Of a DNA stretch of 64,000 nt, positions 14,533-25,700 are shown one piece after another. The DNA is from Chamaecrista fasciculata. Taxonomy: Eukaryota > Streptophyta > Magnoliopsida > Fabales > Fabaceae. Under the pieces are notes generated by a model. That model was given only the letters and a program-made list of their open reading frames with translations, did no database searches and had not been told where the DNA came from. A program made the translations under genes and the position numbers. The stretch spans positions 202,062 through 266,061 of the forward strand of contig QANZ01048681.1 in NCBI GenBank assembly GCA_003254925.1, written 5' to 3'. Every line of letters starts with the position of its first letter. The stretch's first letter is position 1.

Positions 14533-14730
14533 CGTGAGAATTGAGTGATAGGGAATATGGATACTGAAAGTGATACTGTTCTATTTCTATGGTTTGCTAA
14601 GAAATGAATGATAGGGTTTTGGAATCACGATTATCAGTATCAGTGACCCTTGGGAGACTGCAGGGCCGTCACTCGCCAACAACACCAAATTCATTTGGCG
14701 GTCGAAAAGTGAAACGGACAAGCATTTACA
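14533..14730 (-). promoter_or_regulatory. CNX1 upstream region
   Basis: About 200 bp between the CNX1 start codon and the first repeat fragment. It probably holds the 5' leader and core promoter. No clear TATA box could be assigned. Confidence 0.35.
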
Positions 14731-15065
14731 ATTTGGTCAAATGTTCATTTTGGTTTCAAACTATGGGATCAGTTTTATTTTGGTCCTAAAATAATTATTT
14801 TTCCTGTTTTAATCCTTAAATTTTCATATTTTTTCTGTTCTCGTTTCTAAAATGTGACTTTCATAGTTTCATCTAATTGTTTTCCTTTATTTATAATTTT
14901 GACAATTGAAATTGACAATTTATCTCTTATATTTTGGTCCCTCAGTTATGTTTAATGTTTTAAATTGATCTCTCAGTTATTTTTCGTTCCGTTTTGATCC
15001 CTCAATTTTCCAAACTTGACACCGTTAGTCCCTCAACAGTTTCATCCAAATTTTCCGTTAAAAAA
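14731..15065. repeat. Fragments of foldback-type elements
   Basis: 14731-14935 resembles the left arm of the 2471-2960 foldback ('ttttggtcctaaaataatt', 'gttttaatccttaaatttt', 'aaaatgtgactttcat'). 14935-15065 carries 'ttggtccctcagttatg' and 'ttagtccctcaacagtttc', similar to one arm of the element at 21001-21485. Neither has a visible opposite arm here, so both look truncated. Confidence 0.5.
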
Positions 15066-15228
15066 AAAAGGAAAAACTAACTTTAAACTCCCAAATCTTT
15101 TATAATTTTATATTAAAATCCTTTTCCTTTTATAATAGGATCAAAACATAAGAAAAAAAAAAAAAAAATGGGAATTAAATTGCCTTTTTGATTGTACATG
15201 TTCCCAAATTGCTGTAACAGTGAAGAAA

Positions 15229-15784
15229 GCCATGGATTTCGCTTCATCTTCTTCCTCTTTCAACCTCAATTCTCAATTTTTCAGAATAACAACAACAACT
15301 ACCTCCATTATTTATCTTCCTTCAACATCTCAAATTCCACATGGCTCCCTTCTTAGAATCACACCCTTCTCTCCCCAAATTTTAATTTCTTCGTTGGCTT
15401 CGTGTTTGTCGGGTTGGCGAAGCTACTCCAACAATGGTCGAACGCCAAATTGCTATCGTCATCGAGGATGAGAGATGTAGAATTTGAGAAAGCGTTGGCG
15501 AAGGGAGAGTCGTTGAGAAGAAGCTCGCGCGGTGGAAGTGAATGCGAGAGAAGCGGTGGAGGAGGCATTGACGAGAGATTTAGGGTTTGCAGACCATACG
15601 ACAAAGTTGTTGCCGGAGATATTGGTGAACCAAACGGAGAAGACGAAGAGATTATCATTATTATTGTTGGATTTGCGGATGAAGCCAACGGAAAAATTAG
15701 AATTTGGGGAGAGAAGAGTGCGATTCTAGGAAGGGAGTCATGGGGAATTAAAATTAATGTAAAATTATGTTTGGATGTTTTTTA
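15229..15784. pseudogene. Unrecognised gene fragment with an internal inverted duplication
   Basis: A plus-strand ATG at 15229 in a good context (GCCATGG) opens a Ser/Thr-rich, transit-peptide-like frame (MDFASSSSSFNLNSQFFRI) that continues to HGSLLRITPFSPQILISSLA and ends at 15471. On the minus strand of the same segment, 15740 down to 15400 is open and begins HDSLPRIALFSPQILIFPLA, nearly the same peptide. The DNA basis is an inverted repeat of about 70 bp (15331-15404 and 15681-15751). I do not recognise the protein. A broken gene with an inverted piece is one reading; a fold-back transposon that by chance leaves open frames is another. Not an intact gene. Confidence 0.3.
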
Positions 15785-16231
15785 ATGGGAGAGTGGAGTG
15801 GACAAGGAAAAATACCATAGCACCCTCTCGCATTCTAAAATTCAACTTTTGCTTCCCCCCACCAATTTTTTAAAGACAATTATAACTCATAATTTTATTA
15901 GTATTGCTTATCTTTATAAACCATAATATTATATTCATTTAGCCTTCACTTTCAACACACATGACAAAGTATTATTTAATACAAATTCAAAGACTAAAAT
16001 GTATAGAATTTTTTCAAATTTAGGGATAAAATATTATTCATTTAGTACAAATTCAACAAAAAGTATAAAATTAGTTCAAATTCAAGGACCAAAATATTAT
16101 TAGTCATAAGTAATAGTGAATTTTATAAAAGGATAATATTGGAAATAATAATAATAATTCATCTATTCCATTTCATTCGATTACTAATGACTTCCAAACA
16201 AGATTATTATGTGTTCATCCCTTTCTTCACT
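15785..16231. other. AT-rich intergenic DNA, no gene seen
   Basis: Contains degenerate repeats of 'aaattcaaagactaaaat' type, common in plant foldback remnants, and a short (ata)n run near 16145. No coding signal. Confidence 0.4.
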
Positions 16232-16248
16232 AAAAAGTAAAATCTCTC

Positions 16249-16803
16249 CTCTCTCTCATGAGAGTCGAGTTTTCTCTCAAACCCCTCCTCATGAGGGATC
16301 ACCTCTCTCTTTCATGAGAGATTTCACCCTATTTCATATTAGGGTTATCGGCGGTGCCTCCTAGCTTTGGCCTTCTGCGGTGGCGCTCTTTTCTGTGTGT
16401 CTTCTACGGCGGTGGTTTTCAAGTTTAGGTGATTTTCGGTGAGTTTCCTTCCCATATTTGTGTGCTCTCTGCTCATGTTCGTTTGTTTTCTGCAACAGGT
16501 TTTGTGGCGGCGGCGTTTTGGATCTGGTCGGGTTTTTTTTTTGTGTTTCCAGTTCTTTATATGGTAGTAGCTTTAGTTGGATATCTAGATTTGTTAACTT
16601 GGCAGTTGATTGTCTTGCCAATTTGTCTGACACGAAGATGGGTCCTCTTGGATGGGTTGCAAACCTCCACTTTCGTCAGTTGATGTTTTGCCAAGTGTTT
16701 TTGTTGATACTAGGGAGAGATTGGATTATTTTGCTGTGTTTTTGTTTGTATTGTGCTTCGCTTTGCCTTGGTTTTAAATGAATTATTTTTTACGGGCAAA
16801 ATA
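16249..16803 (+). mobile_element. 555-bp retroposon flanked by 17-bp target-site duplication
   Basis: The 17-mer AAAAAGTAAAATCTCTC occurs at 16232-16248 and again at 16804-16820, exactly flanking this segment; removing one copy and the segment restores a continuous AT-rich site. The insert starts with C/T-rich sequence and a GC-rich stretch (16350-16420) like the 5' region of plant L1 LINEs, and ends 'gggcaaaataa' next to an A-run. It encodes no reverse transcriptase, so it looks like an internally deleted LINE or other non-autonomous retroposon. The small open frames at 16429-16781 have no recognisable domain and are not called as genes. Confidence 0.7.
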
Positions 16804-17097
16804 AAAAAGTAAAATCTCTCAAACAACATATCTACTCAATCCCTTAATATCCTCTCCACTTCACTCTATTAGTGTTTATTAATGTCCTCTCATCTCCATC
16901 CTCACTTAAACTCTCTAACATAGCGAATTTTTTGCCTAAAATATTTGAGATCAATATGCATAATCAATTGTCTTACATTCTTCGTGAAATTTGATTATAA
17001 GATATAACAATACCGATTAACTTAAAGGAATTCAAATAACCTCAAGGTTTTATTGAGAATTTATAGGAAAGTAAGATAAGGTGGTCATTAATAGGGT

Positions 17098-17165
17098 GAG
17101 GAGTAATGGGATGGAGCAAGGTGACTTAGATGAGGAGTAATGAGACGGAGCAAGGTGACTTAGAT
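17098..17165. repeat. 34-bp tandem duplication
   Basis: Two adjacent copies of a 34-bp unit, 17098-17131 and 17132-17165, differing at two positions ('taatgggatgg' versus 'taatgagacgg'). Confidence 0.85.
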
Positions 17166-17350
17166 AAATCACTCTAATGATTAGGAGTTTAATAGAAAAA
17201 ATAATGGTAAATTATTGTTTTTTTTAATGTTAAATCATTATTCAATATATATATAAATCTTTAAAAGTAAAAAATATAATAATGTTAAAAGAAGAATAAG
17301 AAGTATTAAAGTTAAAAACTATTTCAAACCCTGAATATCTTTGGGAATCA

Positions 17351-19028
17351 TCTAATCTAATCTAATCTAATATATCTAATATATAGGACTAATAGCGGAG
17401 GTCTATTAGATTGACTGTCTATGGCTGCCATGTGGCATGTAGCATTTACTGTTTTAATGACTAATTGGCCAATGAGAGCTAGACATGTATGCATTTTGCA
17501 ATAAATTTTCAGTGCCAATAAATGATGCTAATTAATATTGCAAAGGAAGCTTAGTTGGCAGCCGAAAATGTTGAGGTGGATTATAAGCAGCCAAATGTCA
17601 GGTTTATAATTGCCATGTAATCCTAAATTGATCAAACATCAGGCTAGCACGGGTACTGTCATCGTTTTCAATATGGCAACATATTAACTTTGAATAATCA
17701 CATTGATTACAATGGACGAATTAATGAATGATGATCAATGTTGATTAGGTGGCTTCAGTTTATATATGGTATATTATTCAAAGTTGTGAGCAACAAATTA
17801 CAGAAAAGGTATTCTCCAAAGACAGATTGTTATAATCACGATCAGGATTGACATTGTCATTAACAAAATTTCTATAACTCTAAACATTTATATTAATGCT
17901 CCTCAATTTGTGGATAAATCACATATGAATATTTCAAATAATATTAAAATATTATTAATGAAAAATAAATTATCATTAATGCCTAAAGTCTATATAAGAG
18001 ATTGATGGTAATTGTTGCATCATCGCTCATTATCATGGTGCATTCTCACACCCTTCAACATTGCATGAAAGCAAGTCATTTTCCTCAGCCTCATATTGTT
18101 TTTTTTTTCAACTATATTATTGTTTTTTTATGCTCCCTATTTTTTTTCAACTACATTCAGCACCTCTTTGATATTTTATATTCTGATTTTTGTTATATAT
18201 TACAGATAGCTTTGTCCTCCGATTAAGTATTATCGCGTACACCACTACTCATCATGTTTTATATTCTGGTCTTTGTTTTTTTTTTTTAAACTAAAACGTT
18301 CTTATCAACTTTGCAAATAGCCTTTCGGACCAAGGCAAAGGAGTTTCATCCTGATCAGAACCAGGATAACCGAGGTAGCTGATGAGTGCTTATCATCGTG
18401 TAAATAAGAGTTTGATCTAAGTCAGACATCAAGACTCTTTAAAGATGAACCCTCAAGGATCACCGAAAATGTTGTTTATAGGGAAGTTTTTCGGAATGTC
18501 AAATAACCAGCTTCAATTATGCATTTAGACTCATCTGTTTGTTCAATCTTAGGCTACCTAAAAAATAAAGATGACCTTTCACTTGCCGCAAATTGCATTC
18601 ATGTGATGAAAATTTTTGATAATTGCATTTTAACTTTGATATGGGAGAGCAATATGCAAAATCTATGAGTTTCATTTTATTTTACTTTTCTTATATGACA
18701 TCCTTTTATTAGTTAGTATAACAAAGTAATCTGTAAGTGTGAACTGTAGGATTAAATGTTGACAAGTTTACCCGTGCAAGTGTCATTGTTTTTGTAGTTG
18801 AGGTTGCTTTACAAGAAACTGCAATGTATCAAGGAAGTTTTTGTTATGTTCATATATGACAAATTATAGGTGAATATGTTGAGCAAATATTGTAGTATAT
18901 TTTGTAATTTGATGTTTACTATGTATTGCAAGATATAATTTTATAATTAAGATAAAATTGATGCTTGCTATAACTATAGAAGCGAATGTATGCAAACTTA
19001 CCCGTGCAACGCACGGGTTGGAGGCTAG
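17351..19028 (+). mobile_element. Non-autonomous Helitron
   Basis: The 3' end is diagnostic: a perfect 7-bp stem CCCGTGC/GCACGGG (19001-19007 and 19011-19017, loop AAC), then a short spacer and CTAG at 19025-19028 followed by T. The 5' side has a TC-starting, AT-rich terminus with the 'aatagcgga' core (17389-17398) common in plant Helitrons. TC could be 17351, which is preceded by A as expected, or 17375, because TCTAA is repeated there. There is no terminal inverted repeat and no target duplication, as expected for insertion between A and T. No RepHel protein is encoded. It carries a captured exon at 18320-18374. A second partial motif 'tttacccgtgcaag' is at 18768-18781. Confidence 0.75.
18320..18374 (+). 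pseudogene. Captured DnaJ (J-domain) exon fragment inside the Helitron
   Basis: The frame from 18320 reads AFRTKAKEFHPDQNQDNR, helix II, the invariant HPD motif and the start of the loop of a J domain (Hsp40). It is bordered by an acceptor-like 'gcaaatag' on the left and a donor-like 'GAG|GTAGCT' on the right, so it appears to be one genomic exon with its splice sites. Downstream the frame hits a stop (18399-18401), and no other J-domain piece is found. Gene capture from genomic DNA is typical of Helitrons. Confidence 0.7.
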
Positions 19029-19733
19029 TTTGAGTAGTTTAGGATAATTTGCAAATTCTAACCCATTACCCATCCCACTTCACTTAAGTAATAAAACTCA
19101 TAATTAATGATTTAGATTCTTATTATGCCACCCTATACCACATCACTCCTAAATCATCATCACAATCAACCCCTGAAAGTATTATTATAATCAAAACCGC
19201 TATATTTGGGAAAGTTTTTTTTTGTTTTCTATGATAATAGGGTTGTAAGATGTAAACAAAATTAAAAAGTAATATATTCTACGAAAAAAAATAAAAAATT
19301 AATATAAAATTTGGAGGAAACTAGAAGCTGTTTGATACATTGAATTATAAGTCACCATGTAAGTTGCAATCTAATTTCTTGTCATCATTTTTTATTATAA
19401 TTTTAGTCTTAAGTTTTCTAAAAATTTTACTCATTAGTCTCAACAACTGAAGTGTTTATATTATATTTGTTTTAAATTCAAATGCGACGAGTTTAGAGCT
19501 ATGTGTTACTTTGAAGAGTCATTTATCTGTCCATTTTGAGCTGTCAACAAATAAACTCCAATCGGGGTTCTTAAAGTGGGCTTTTTATTTTACTGTCAAA
19601 TAGATAAAATTGATCATATATCTTTTATTTCAAGTTCGATTGCAATGAAATGAAAGGTATGAATTACTCTTGACGAATCATTTTTCTACCCAATTGGAAT
19701 TGTCAACAAATAAGATTAAACCATGTTCAAAAG
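19029..19733. other. AT-rich intergenic DNA, no gene seen
   Basis: Flank between the Helitron and the next MITE. No open frame or recognisable repeat border. Confidence 0.4.
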
Positions 19734-20298
19734 TAGGGGTGTTCATTGGATTGAGCCAACCCGTCAACCCGCTAAAACCAATCCAACCCACTAGTTTGTG
19801 TTGGGTTGGGTTGGGCTGGCGGGTTGGTTTAGGTTCAAAAAGTTGAGCCCGCTGTGGTTTGGATTGGGCTGCGGGTTTCAAGGTTATGAGCCCGCTCAAC
19901 CCAACTCGACCCGCCGACCCGGAAAAATATTAAATAAAAAATAAAATTAATTTTTTATTTAGTTAAAATCATATTTTAATATCACAAATAATATTATTTT
20001 TACAATTTGGTCAATTAATAAATTTTTATTCTCAATTTAGTCCATAAAAAACAAATTGTGAAGGACCAAATTAAAGAACAAAATCTAAGAGGGACCAAAT
20101 TTTTTATAAAATAAATATATAAAAAATAAAAAAGTTAGTATGGGCCAACTAACCTAACCCAAACCAACCCGCCACTGTTTGATTTGGGTTGACTCAATTA
20201 TTTTCTTTAGCCCAACCCAATCCAACCCGCCAAAGAAATTAGTGAGCCCGAACCAACCCGCCCTAAACTCAACCAAACCCAACCCGTTAACACCCCTA
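19734..20298. mobile_element. hAT-type MITE, TIR TAGGGGTGTT
   Basis: Starts TAGGGGTGTTCA and ends GTTAACACCCCTA, giving imperfect terminal inverted repeats rich in 'gggttggg'. The 8-bp flanks TTCAAAAG (left) and CTAAAAAG (right) match at six of eight positions, consistent with an aged hAT target duplication. It belongs to the same family as 28081-28706, which shares the terminal octamer. No transposase is encoded. Confidence 0.7.
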
Positions 20299-21000
20299 CT
20301 AAAAAGTGGATAAGGAATCAAAAAAATGAAAAATTATGAAAAATCATTTTCGGATATTTTTCAACCTCATTTGCCGACGATCTCAATTACGCAGAAAAAA
20401 AAAAGATTTGTTAAAAGTAAAGTGTAGCTCCGAACTTGTCGTAATCAAAGTTGAAACGAAAAATATATGACAAACTTCGCTCATTTTACTATGAAACGAG
20501 CAACCCACTCTCAAAATCTAATTTGACATTATTTTCTTATAGTCTCAACTGAGCATAAAAATAATTTATCAAGAATAATATATCTAAAAACTATTGTATT
20601 CGAGCTTGAAATAGGAAAAATATAATCGTATTTGGTTATTAGAGTCTAAGAGCAAAATTTTTGAAAAATTTGAGAGACCAAAATTATAATAAGAAAATAA
20701 AAATTAAAGGCTGGATTAGAATCTATCCTCAAGATGACAAACACAATTACAATTTGGCTAAATTATAACATGCTATGAATACAAGTTAGAACATGCTACT
20801 CTGCTCATTCAAGGGGCATTATCTAGAGATATAGTTATCCAATTCATCTGAAGGCATTAAATGAGTGCCACATACTCCAATTTCGGGTCCCATCAAATCA
20901 CACCAAGCACCTCAATTGGTTCTTCACTCCCGAGATATTTCTACAATTTTTTTTTTAACTGATCAATTATTTTCAAAATTAAATTGCCTTACAATACATA
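20299..21000. other. AT-rich intergenic DNA, no gene seen
   Basis: Contains many 'aaaaat' and 'gaaaaat' tracts. Nothing recognisable as coding or as a delimitable repeat. Confidence 0.4.
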
Positions 21001-21485
21001 GAAACTTACTATTTTGTCCCTTTTTTTTTTACCGAGTCAACAATTTAGTCCCTCATTTATTGAAATAAACTAACCCTCATTTATTATAATCATCAACTAT
21101 TTAGTCCCTCCATTAAATTGCTTGATGACGTGAACGTTAAATGCTTATATGACATTCGTTAAATGTCACTTTTGCATCCTAGTCACCTAAACTAACTGAA
21201 CCGGACCAATAAACACAATTAAATCGGCTTAAAATTGAGTCGGACCCGAATTTTTGCCTCACACGTGAAGTTTCATTAGGTATAAACTATTAGAACATTT
21301 TCAAATCTCAAACCCTAAGTAGTCCTAAATAGTTAAATATGTGGCATTTAACGTGTTGCACGTGCACTCAACGACTAGATCATCAGTATCATTAATAGAC
21401 AGGGACTAACAAATTAACATTTGTAATTTTTGAGGAACTAAATAGTTAAAACTGTGAAGAAGGAGGGACCAAATAGTAGGTTCCC
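21001..21485. repeat. Foldback element in the FHA-gene promoter
   Basis: The left end 'gaaacttactattttgtccc' pairs with the reverse complement of the right end 'gggaccaaatagtaggttcc'. Arms repeat the 'ttagtccctc' motif. It ends about 170 bp before the FHA-gene ATG. No matching target duplication was found. Confidence 0.6.
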
Positions 21486-21655
21486 TTTAGATAAATTACA
21501 TGCTTACTAGTTTCTTTACTGCTAAAAGAAAGAAAAAGAAAAAATCCTAGACCACCTCTTCATTCTTCAAGCAAGAGCAAGTTGAGAGGCATATCAGCAA
21601 AAACTATCTGTATTCGGTATTCAGAGAGAGATAGAGAGAGATAAAGACTTGAAGA
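21486..21655 (+). promoter_or_regulatory. FHA-gene upstream region with GA-rich leader
   Basis: The 170 bp before the ATG include a purine-rich GAGAGAGATAGAGAGAGAT tract at about 21624-21642, typical of a plant 5' leader. No certain TATA box. Confidence 0.4.
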
Positions 21656-24600
21656 ATGGAAACCTTATTAGTTCAATCTCTTCCTTTGGCTACGGCACCC
21701 AAGTCTCATGTTTCTCTATCGCCATTCTTCTTTAACTCTAGTGCGTCTTCGGTATCTTTTAATTCTGCACCTTATAGTCTTCCAAAGGCTTTTCTCTTAC
21801 AGCTAGGGCAAGCAGGTGTGAGACCTAAATCCAAGGAAAAGAGCATTCTCGGACCTATTTATGCGTCACAGGCCGGAAGCTCTCCTCCATATACAGCAAC
21901 AGAGAGATGGCTTCTTGAACCTGTTGGTTAGTTACATCTTCCTCAATTTAATCGTTCAAGAAGAGATGATGATGATGATGATGATTTTGTTATTATTCTT
22001 GAAATTGCTAGCAGTTGATACACTTACTTGTATATATATATATATAGACATATAATATATGCAATATGCAGGTTAATGTATATCATTATTAAAAGATATA
22101 TTTATATTTTAAAAATAATCACTATGAAACTGTTCTTCCAAAAATGAGAAGGGAACTTTCAAATTCCACCTACTTAGGTGGAATTTTGAATTCTTCATGA
22201 AATTGCTTGATTAAATTACCATAGAATTCATTTTGTTGGTTTTGATAAAGTTCATCTTTCTGGCAAAAAAAATACCCCTTAGAATTACCAATGATAGTTG
22301 GGTCTAATGGAATGGGCCGTGTTTCGAACAGAATTGTCAATAGAGTAAGTAATTCAATTACATTTTAAAATTATTGTTTCCTCTTAAATTAATTCGTCCA
22401 AACATTACACTGGATTATCAATGGAGGTATTTGAACTTAATGATATTTTATCGGTAGTAGTAATCGAGTAGAAATTTCTAATTTCTGGTTTAGGATTTAT
22501 ATACATTTAGGAAAGTTATATTTTATCGACTTTATTGGGGTTCTTGCTGTTTCTTATCTGTTTCTGTCCTCCTGGATCACTAAGTTCACCAATCGAATGT
22601 GGCAGAAAAATTCTGCACATGCCTAGGGGTTTGGACACAGGAGTCTTATACCTTTCATGTCTATCTCTATTCAAAATTAATATAAAAGAATCTAAATCCA
22701 CATGATTAGAGATAATAACAAGCCTGACACTTGAGAGTCATAAGAGCTAGTTCAAATTCCTTCTTAGCAATATACTTGTGCTTTTGTTTTGAGTACACTT
22801 CACAAGTTGAATGGTTTTTTATTTTGATCTTGTCATCTTTATGCCCTAAAAAAACTACATAGGGGAAGTAAAAAATTGTCATTCTCTTGAAATATGTGAT
22901 TTCCTTTCAAGTCTTAGATTCACATGGTGTTGTGTTGCATTGGAATATAATCTATATATCAAAATGTCCGGCATTTGATAGGAGATGGTGATTCGAGACA
23001 CATAGGCTACAAGGTTGAGATGCCAGGTGCATATGAAATTGCTTCTGTAAGTAATCATCTTGTATAAATAGGGGAAAAGGCAGATATCCTTCTTTACTAT
23101 GATCCATTTTGCAAGCATCTTTCTGAACTATACCTTCTTGCACATTCAAATCGTTAAAATTAAATCCATTCTCACTTTCTTGTTAATGGAGTTGACAGAC
23201 TTTCCATGTCAGACTTCACTTATAACTTGATATAATCCTAGCTAGTTTGGAAACAGTAGTTGGGTAGTTTTTTCTTTATTAAAAAACAAATATAGCAAGA
23301 TGTTGGTCAATGCTGCAATTAAGATGAAGTGTTAGTTTTTTTTTTCTCTTAATAATTGTTGACATGCTGTTTCCATGCTAATAGGATTGTAACAAGCCTT
23401 GAGTGGAGTCTGCATAACTCGAAGGTGGCCAATGGATCTAAATGCTAATTTATGAAATTATAAGAACTAAGAAGGCATTACCAGGTTTTTATAATTCAGT
23501 GGAATATAAGTAAATGGGTCATAGTAGAATGGAATATTTGGATTTCATTTCCCCAAATAAATGAGATTACGTATGTGTAAGTATGCTCCAGATTAACTAG
23601 CTCGTTTATTATACAGAGTGACGTTACTATTGGACGTGTTCCAGAGAAAGCTGATTTGGTAATTCCAGTTGCAACAGGTATGACGAAATTCCTCATGACC
23701 TCATGATAAATTTTTAGTCAAAGTTTAGTCATACAAAAATCATGAATAATCATTGTCATTATAGTCAATGATAATCTTCATCTTTATTTTTGTTGAAATG
23801 CCTTGGGTTTTGTTTTGGCCAAGAAATGCCTTAGGTTGTGTGTAGGGATTTAAGTTTTGTTAATTTCGTTTGGAATTAGTTGTTACCAATTTTGAAAGGA
23901 AATAAGCACACATTAAGTCTATAAAATTCGTATATACTATGGAGCCTCCATTTTAAGTGACTTTCATTCCTGTTTTGAAAATTGGACTAGATTGGCCAGT
24001 TGTACCATATTGTCTGTTGACTATTGTTCAAAAAACAGGGCTAAAAAACAAAGAAAACTGCGGAGAAGATGAGAAAAAATGCAGAATAAAAAGTTGATAT
24101 TTTTCATTCCACTGCATATCATTTATGGATACAAAAGATTAAAGGTTTCCTACCAAATACACCTATTGCCCATACTGTAAAATACACCTACTACATCATA
24201 ATAAAAAACATATCTATTACACCTAACTAGGAAATTATAAAAAATTAAAAAAATTATAGATATAGTGAGGTGCATAGCTCAACATCATTGACTTCATCAC
24301 GTTCAAACATCTGGTCTAGAACAACCACAGAGCCGGTTATGATCTGGCAGAGCTTATGAGAACTGAGCAAATTAGTGGTTGAACCAGTCCAAGGATGTAT
24401 TTATTTTTTTAATGCTATAGTGAAAACATCATGATATGAAATTCTATAGTTAAGTAATAATTATGTCATGTTTTAACTTATCCAGGGTAAAAAATTAGTA
24501 AACTTATTTAATGATGATTTATTTTTTTTAATATTTGATATTACATAATTTATCATGTTATGTTTATAACATGAAATGTCCTGTAATATATATATATATA

Positions 24601-25094
24601 TATATAAATATATTCACCATCTCAACCACGATTTAACCAATAAATATTGGATTGGTGCTTTCCCTGGTTTAATTTGGATATGGCTTTTGAAACATAGAAT
24701 TTCGTACAGTGTCAACTTTAAGAAATTGAAAAAATATTTAAATTTCTCAGACGATATGTCTCTTTTATGATTTAATCTCCTTATGGTTTAAACTTTCAGT
24801 TTCTGGTGTGCATGCACGCATTCAGAAGAAAGGAGGGAATCTTCTGGTCACAGATTTGGATAGCACAAATGGAACATTCATTGATGAGAAGAAGCTGAGG
24901 CCGGGTGTAGTAACTACAGTATCACCTGGAAGTTACATTATATTTGGTACCCTCTCAAACTCATTTGTATGGTTAAATTGCTTAGTTCCCCTTGTATAGT
25001 TTGTAATGGTAGATTGTTCATATAGATAATGTCATATAGCTCTTGAGGATGCATACCATACAGATAAACCAAAAATCAAAAAGAGACAGTTCTA

Positions 25095-25125
<31 letters not shown>

Positions 25126-25700
25126 GCACTTCAAGTGAGTCCTTTTTGACGCCTAAAGTTATACCATTCCTTATTGCATGCCATTTCCCAACCATGCCTA
25201 TTTTACATAGGACTGGACAAAGCAGCTGAGGTTATTTTGTATGTTGTCAACTTTTTGTGCAAATTTTGTAATTCAAAGAAACTTATAAATATTATAGCTA
25301 GGCTATATTTGTTACTTGTGCCCCACATCCAAGTCAGATGTTTCATTCTCATTGCACACGATCGTCTTAAATAAGTTGATATGGTTTTATAATTAAAATC
25401 AACTTGATATATCATGTTTATAGCACTTGTGTGGCCTTCTTTTTGGGACTCTATGCCACATTTTATGTCATAGCAGAGAAGAACTATCCTTGTAATAAGT
25501 AATAACTTATAACTTCATAAAATTAACACTTTTTGCTGCTTAATTAAGTCCTTTCTCTTATTTTTTTGGCAGGTGATATCCATTTGGCAATGTTTCGTGT
25601 ATCAAAGCTTGAAAATGTAGAGGCTGCAGGCAAAGCAACTGAAGAAACTGTAGTTAAATTTGACTCTGATACCGAACCTCAGAATTCTGAATCAAGCTGA
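21656..25700 (+). CDS. FHA-domain protein, probably chloroplast-targeted
   Basis: Exons 21656-21926, 22982-23046, 23617-23677, 24800-24946 and 25573-25700 have GT-AG borders and consistent phase, giving 223 aa. Residues 1 to about 70 are rich in Ser, Ala and hydroxyl residues with few acidic ones, like a plastid transit peptide. A forkhead-associated phosphothreonine-binding fold follows at about 95-200: GR at 118-119, SGVHARI at 134-140 and TDLDSTNGTF at 150-159 hold the conserved Gly-Arg, Ser-x-x-His and Asn-Gly residues. The tail (FDSDTEPQNSESS) is acidic. It resembles a small plant FHA protein sometimes labelled 'zeaxanthin epoxidase-like' only because zeaxanthin epoxidase also has an FHA domain; there is no monooxygenase domain. 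FHA domains bind phospho-Thr peptides; the partner here is unknown. The plastid location is inferred. Confidence 0.92.
22161..22186. repeat. Perfect 12-bp hairpin in FHA-gene intron 1
   Basis: AAATTCCACCTA (22161-22172), loop CT, then TAGGTGGAATTT (22175-22186). Flanks extend the pairing imperfectly (TTC/GAA). It could be a tiny MITE relic or a structured intron element. Confidence 0.7.
25096..25125. repeat. (TA)n microsatellite in FHA-gene intron 4
   Basis: About 15 uninterrupted AT dinucleotides. A shorter (TA)n run lies at about 24587-24606 in intron 3. Confidence 0.9.

Noticed and set aside
16429..16781. Overlapping plus-strand open frames of 84-107 codons
   Set aside because: They lie inside the 555-bp retroposon, are Phe/Leu/Cys-rich low-complexity translations and show no domain.
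18002..18226. 74-codon open frame upstream of the captured J-domain exon
   Set aside because: Phe/Tyr-rich translation of poly-T sequence with no domain; no splice path joining it to the J-domain exon is evident.
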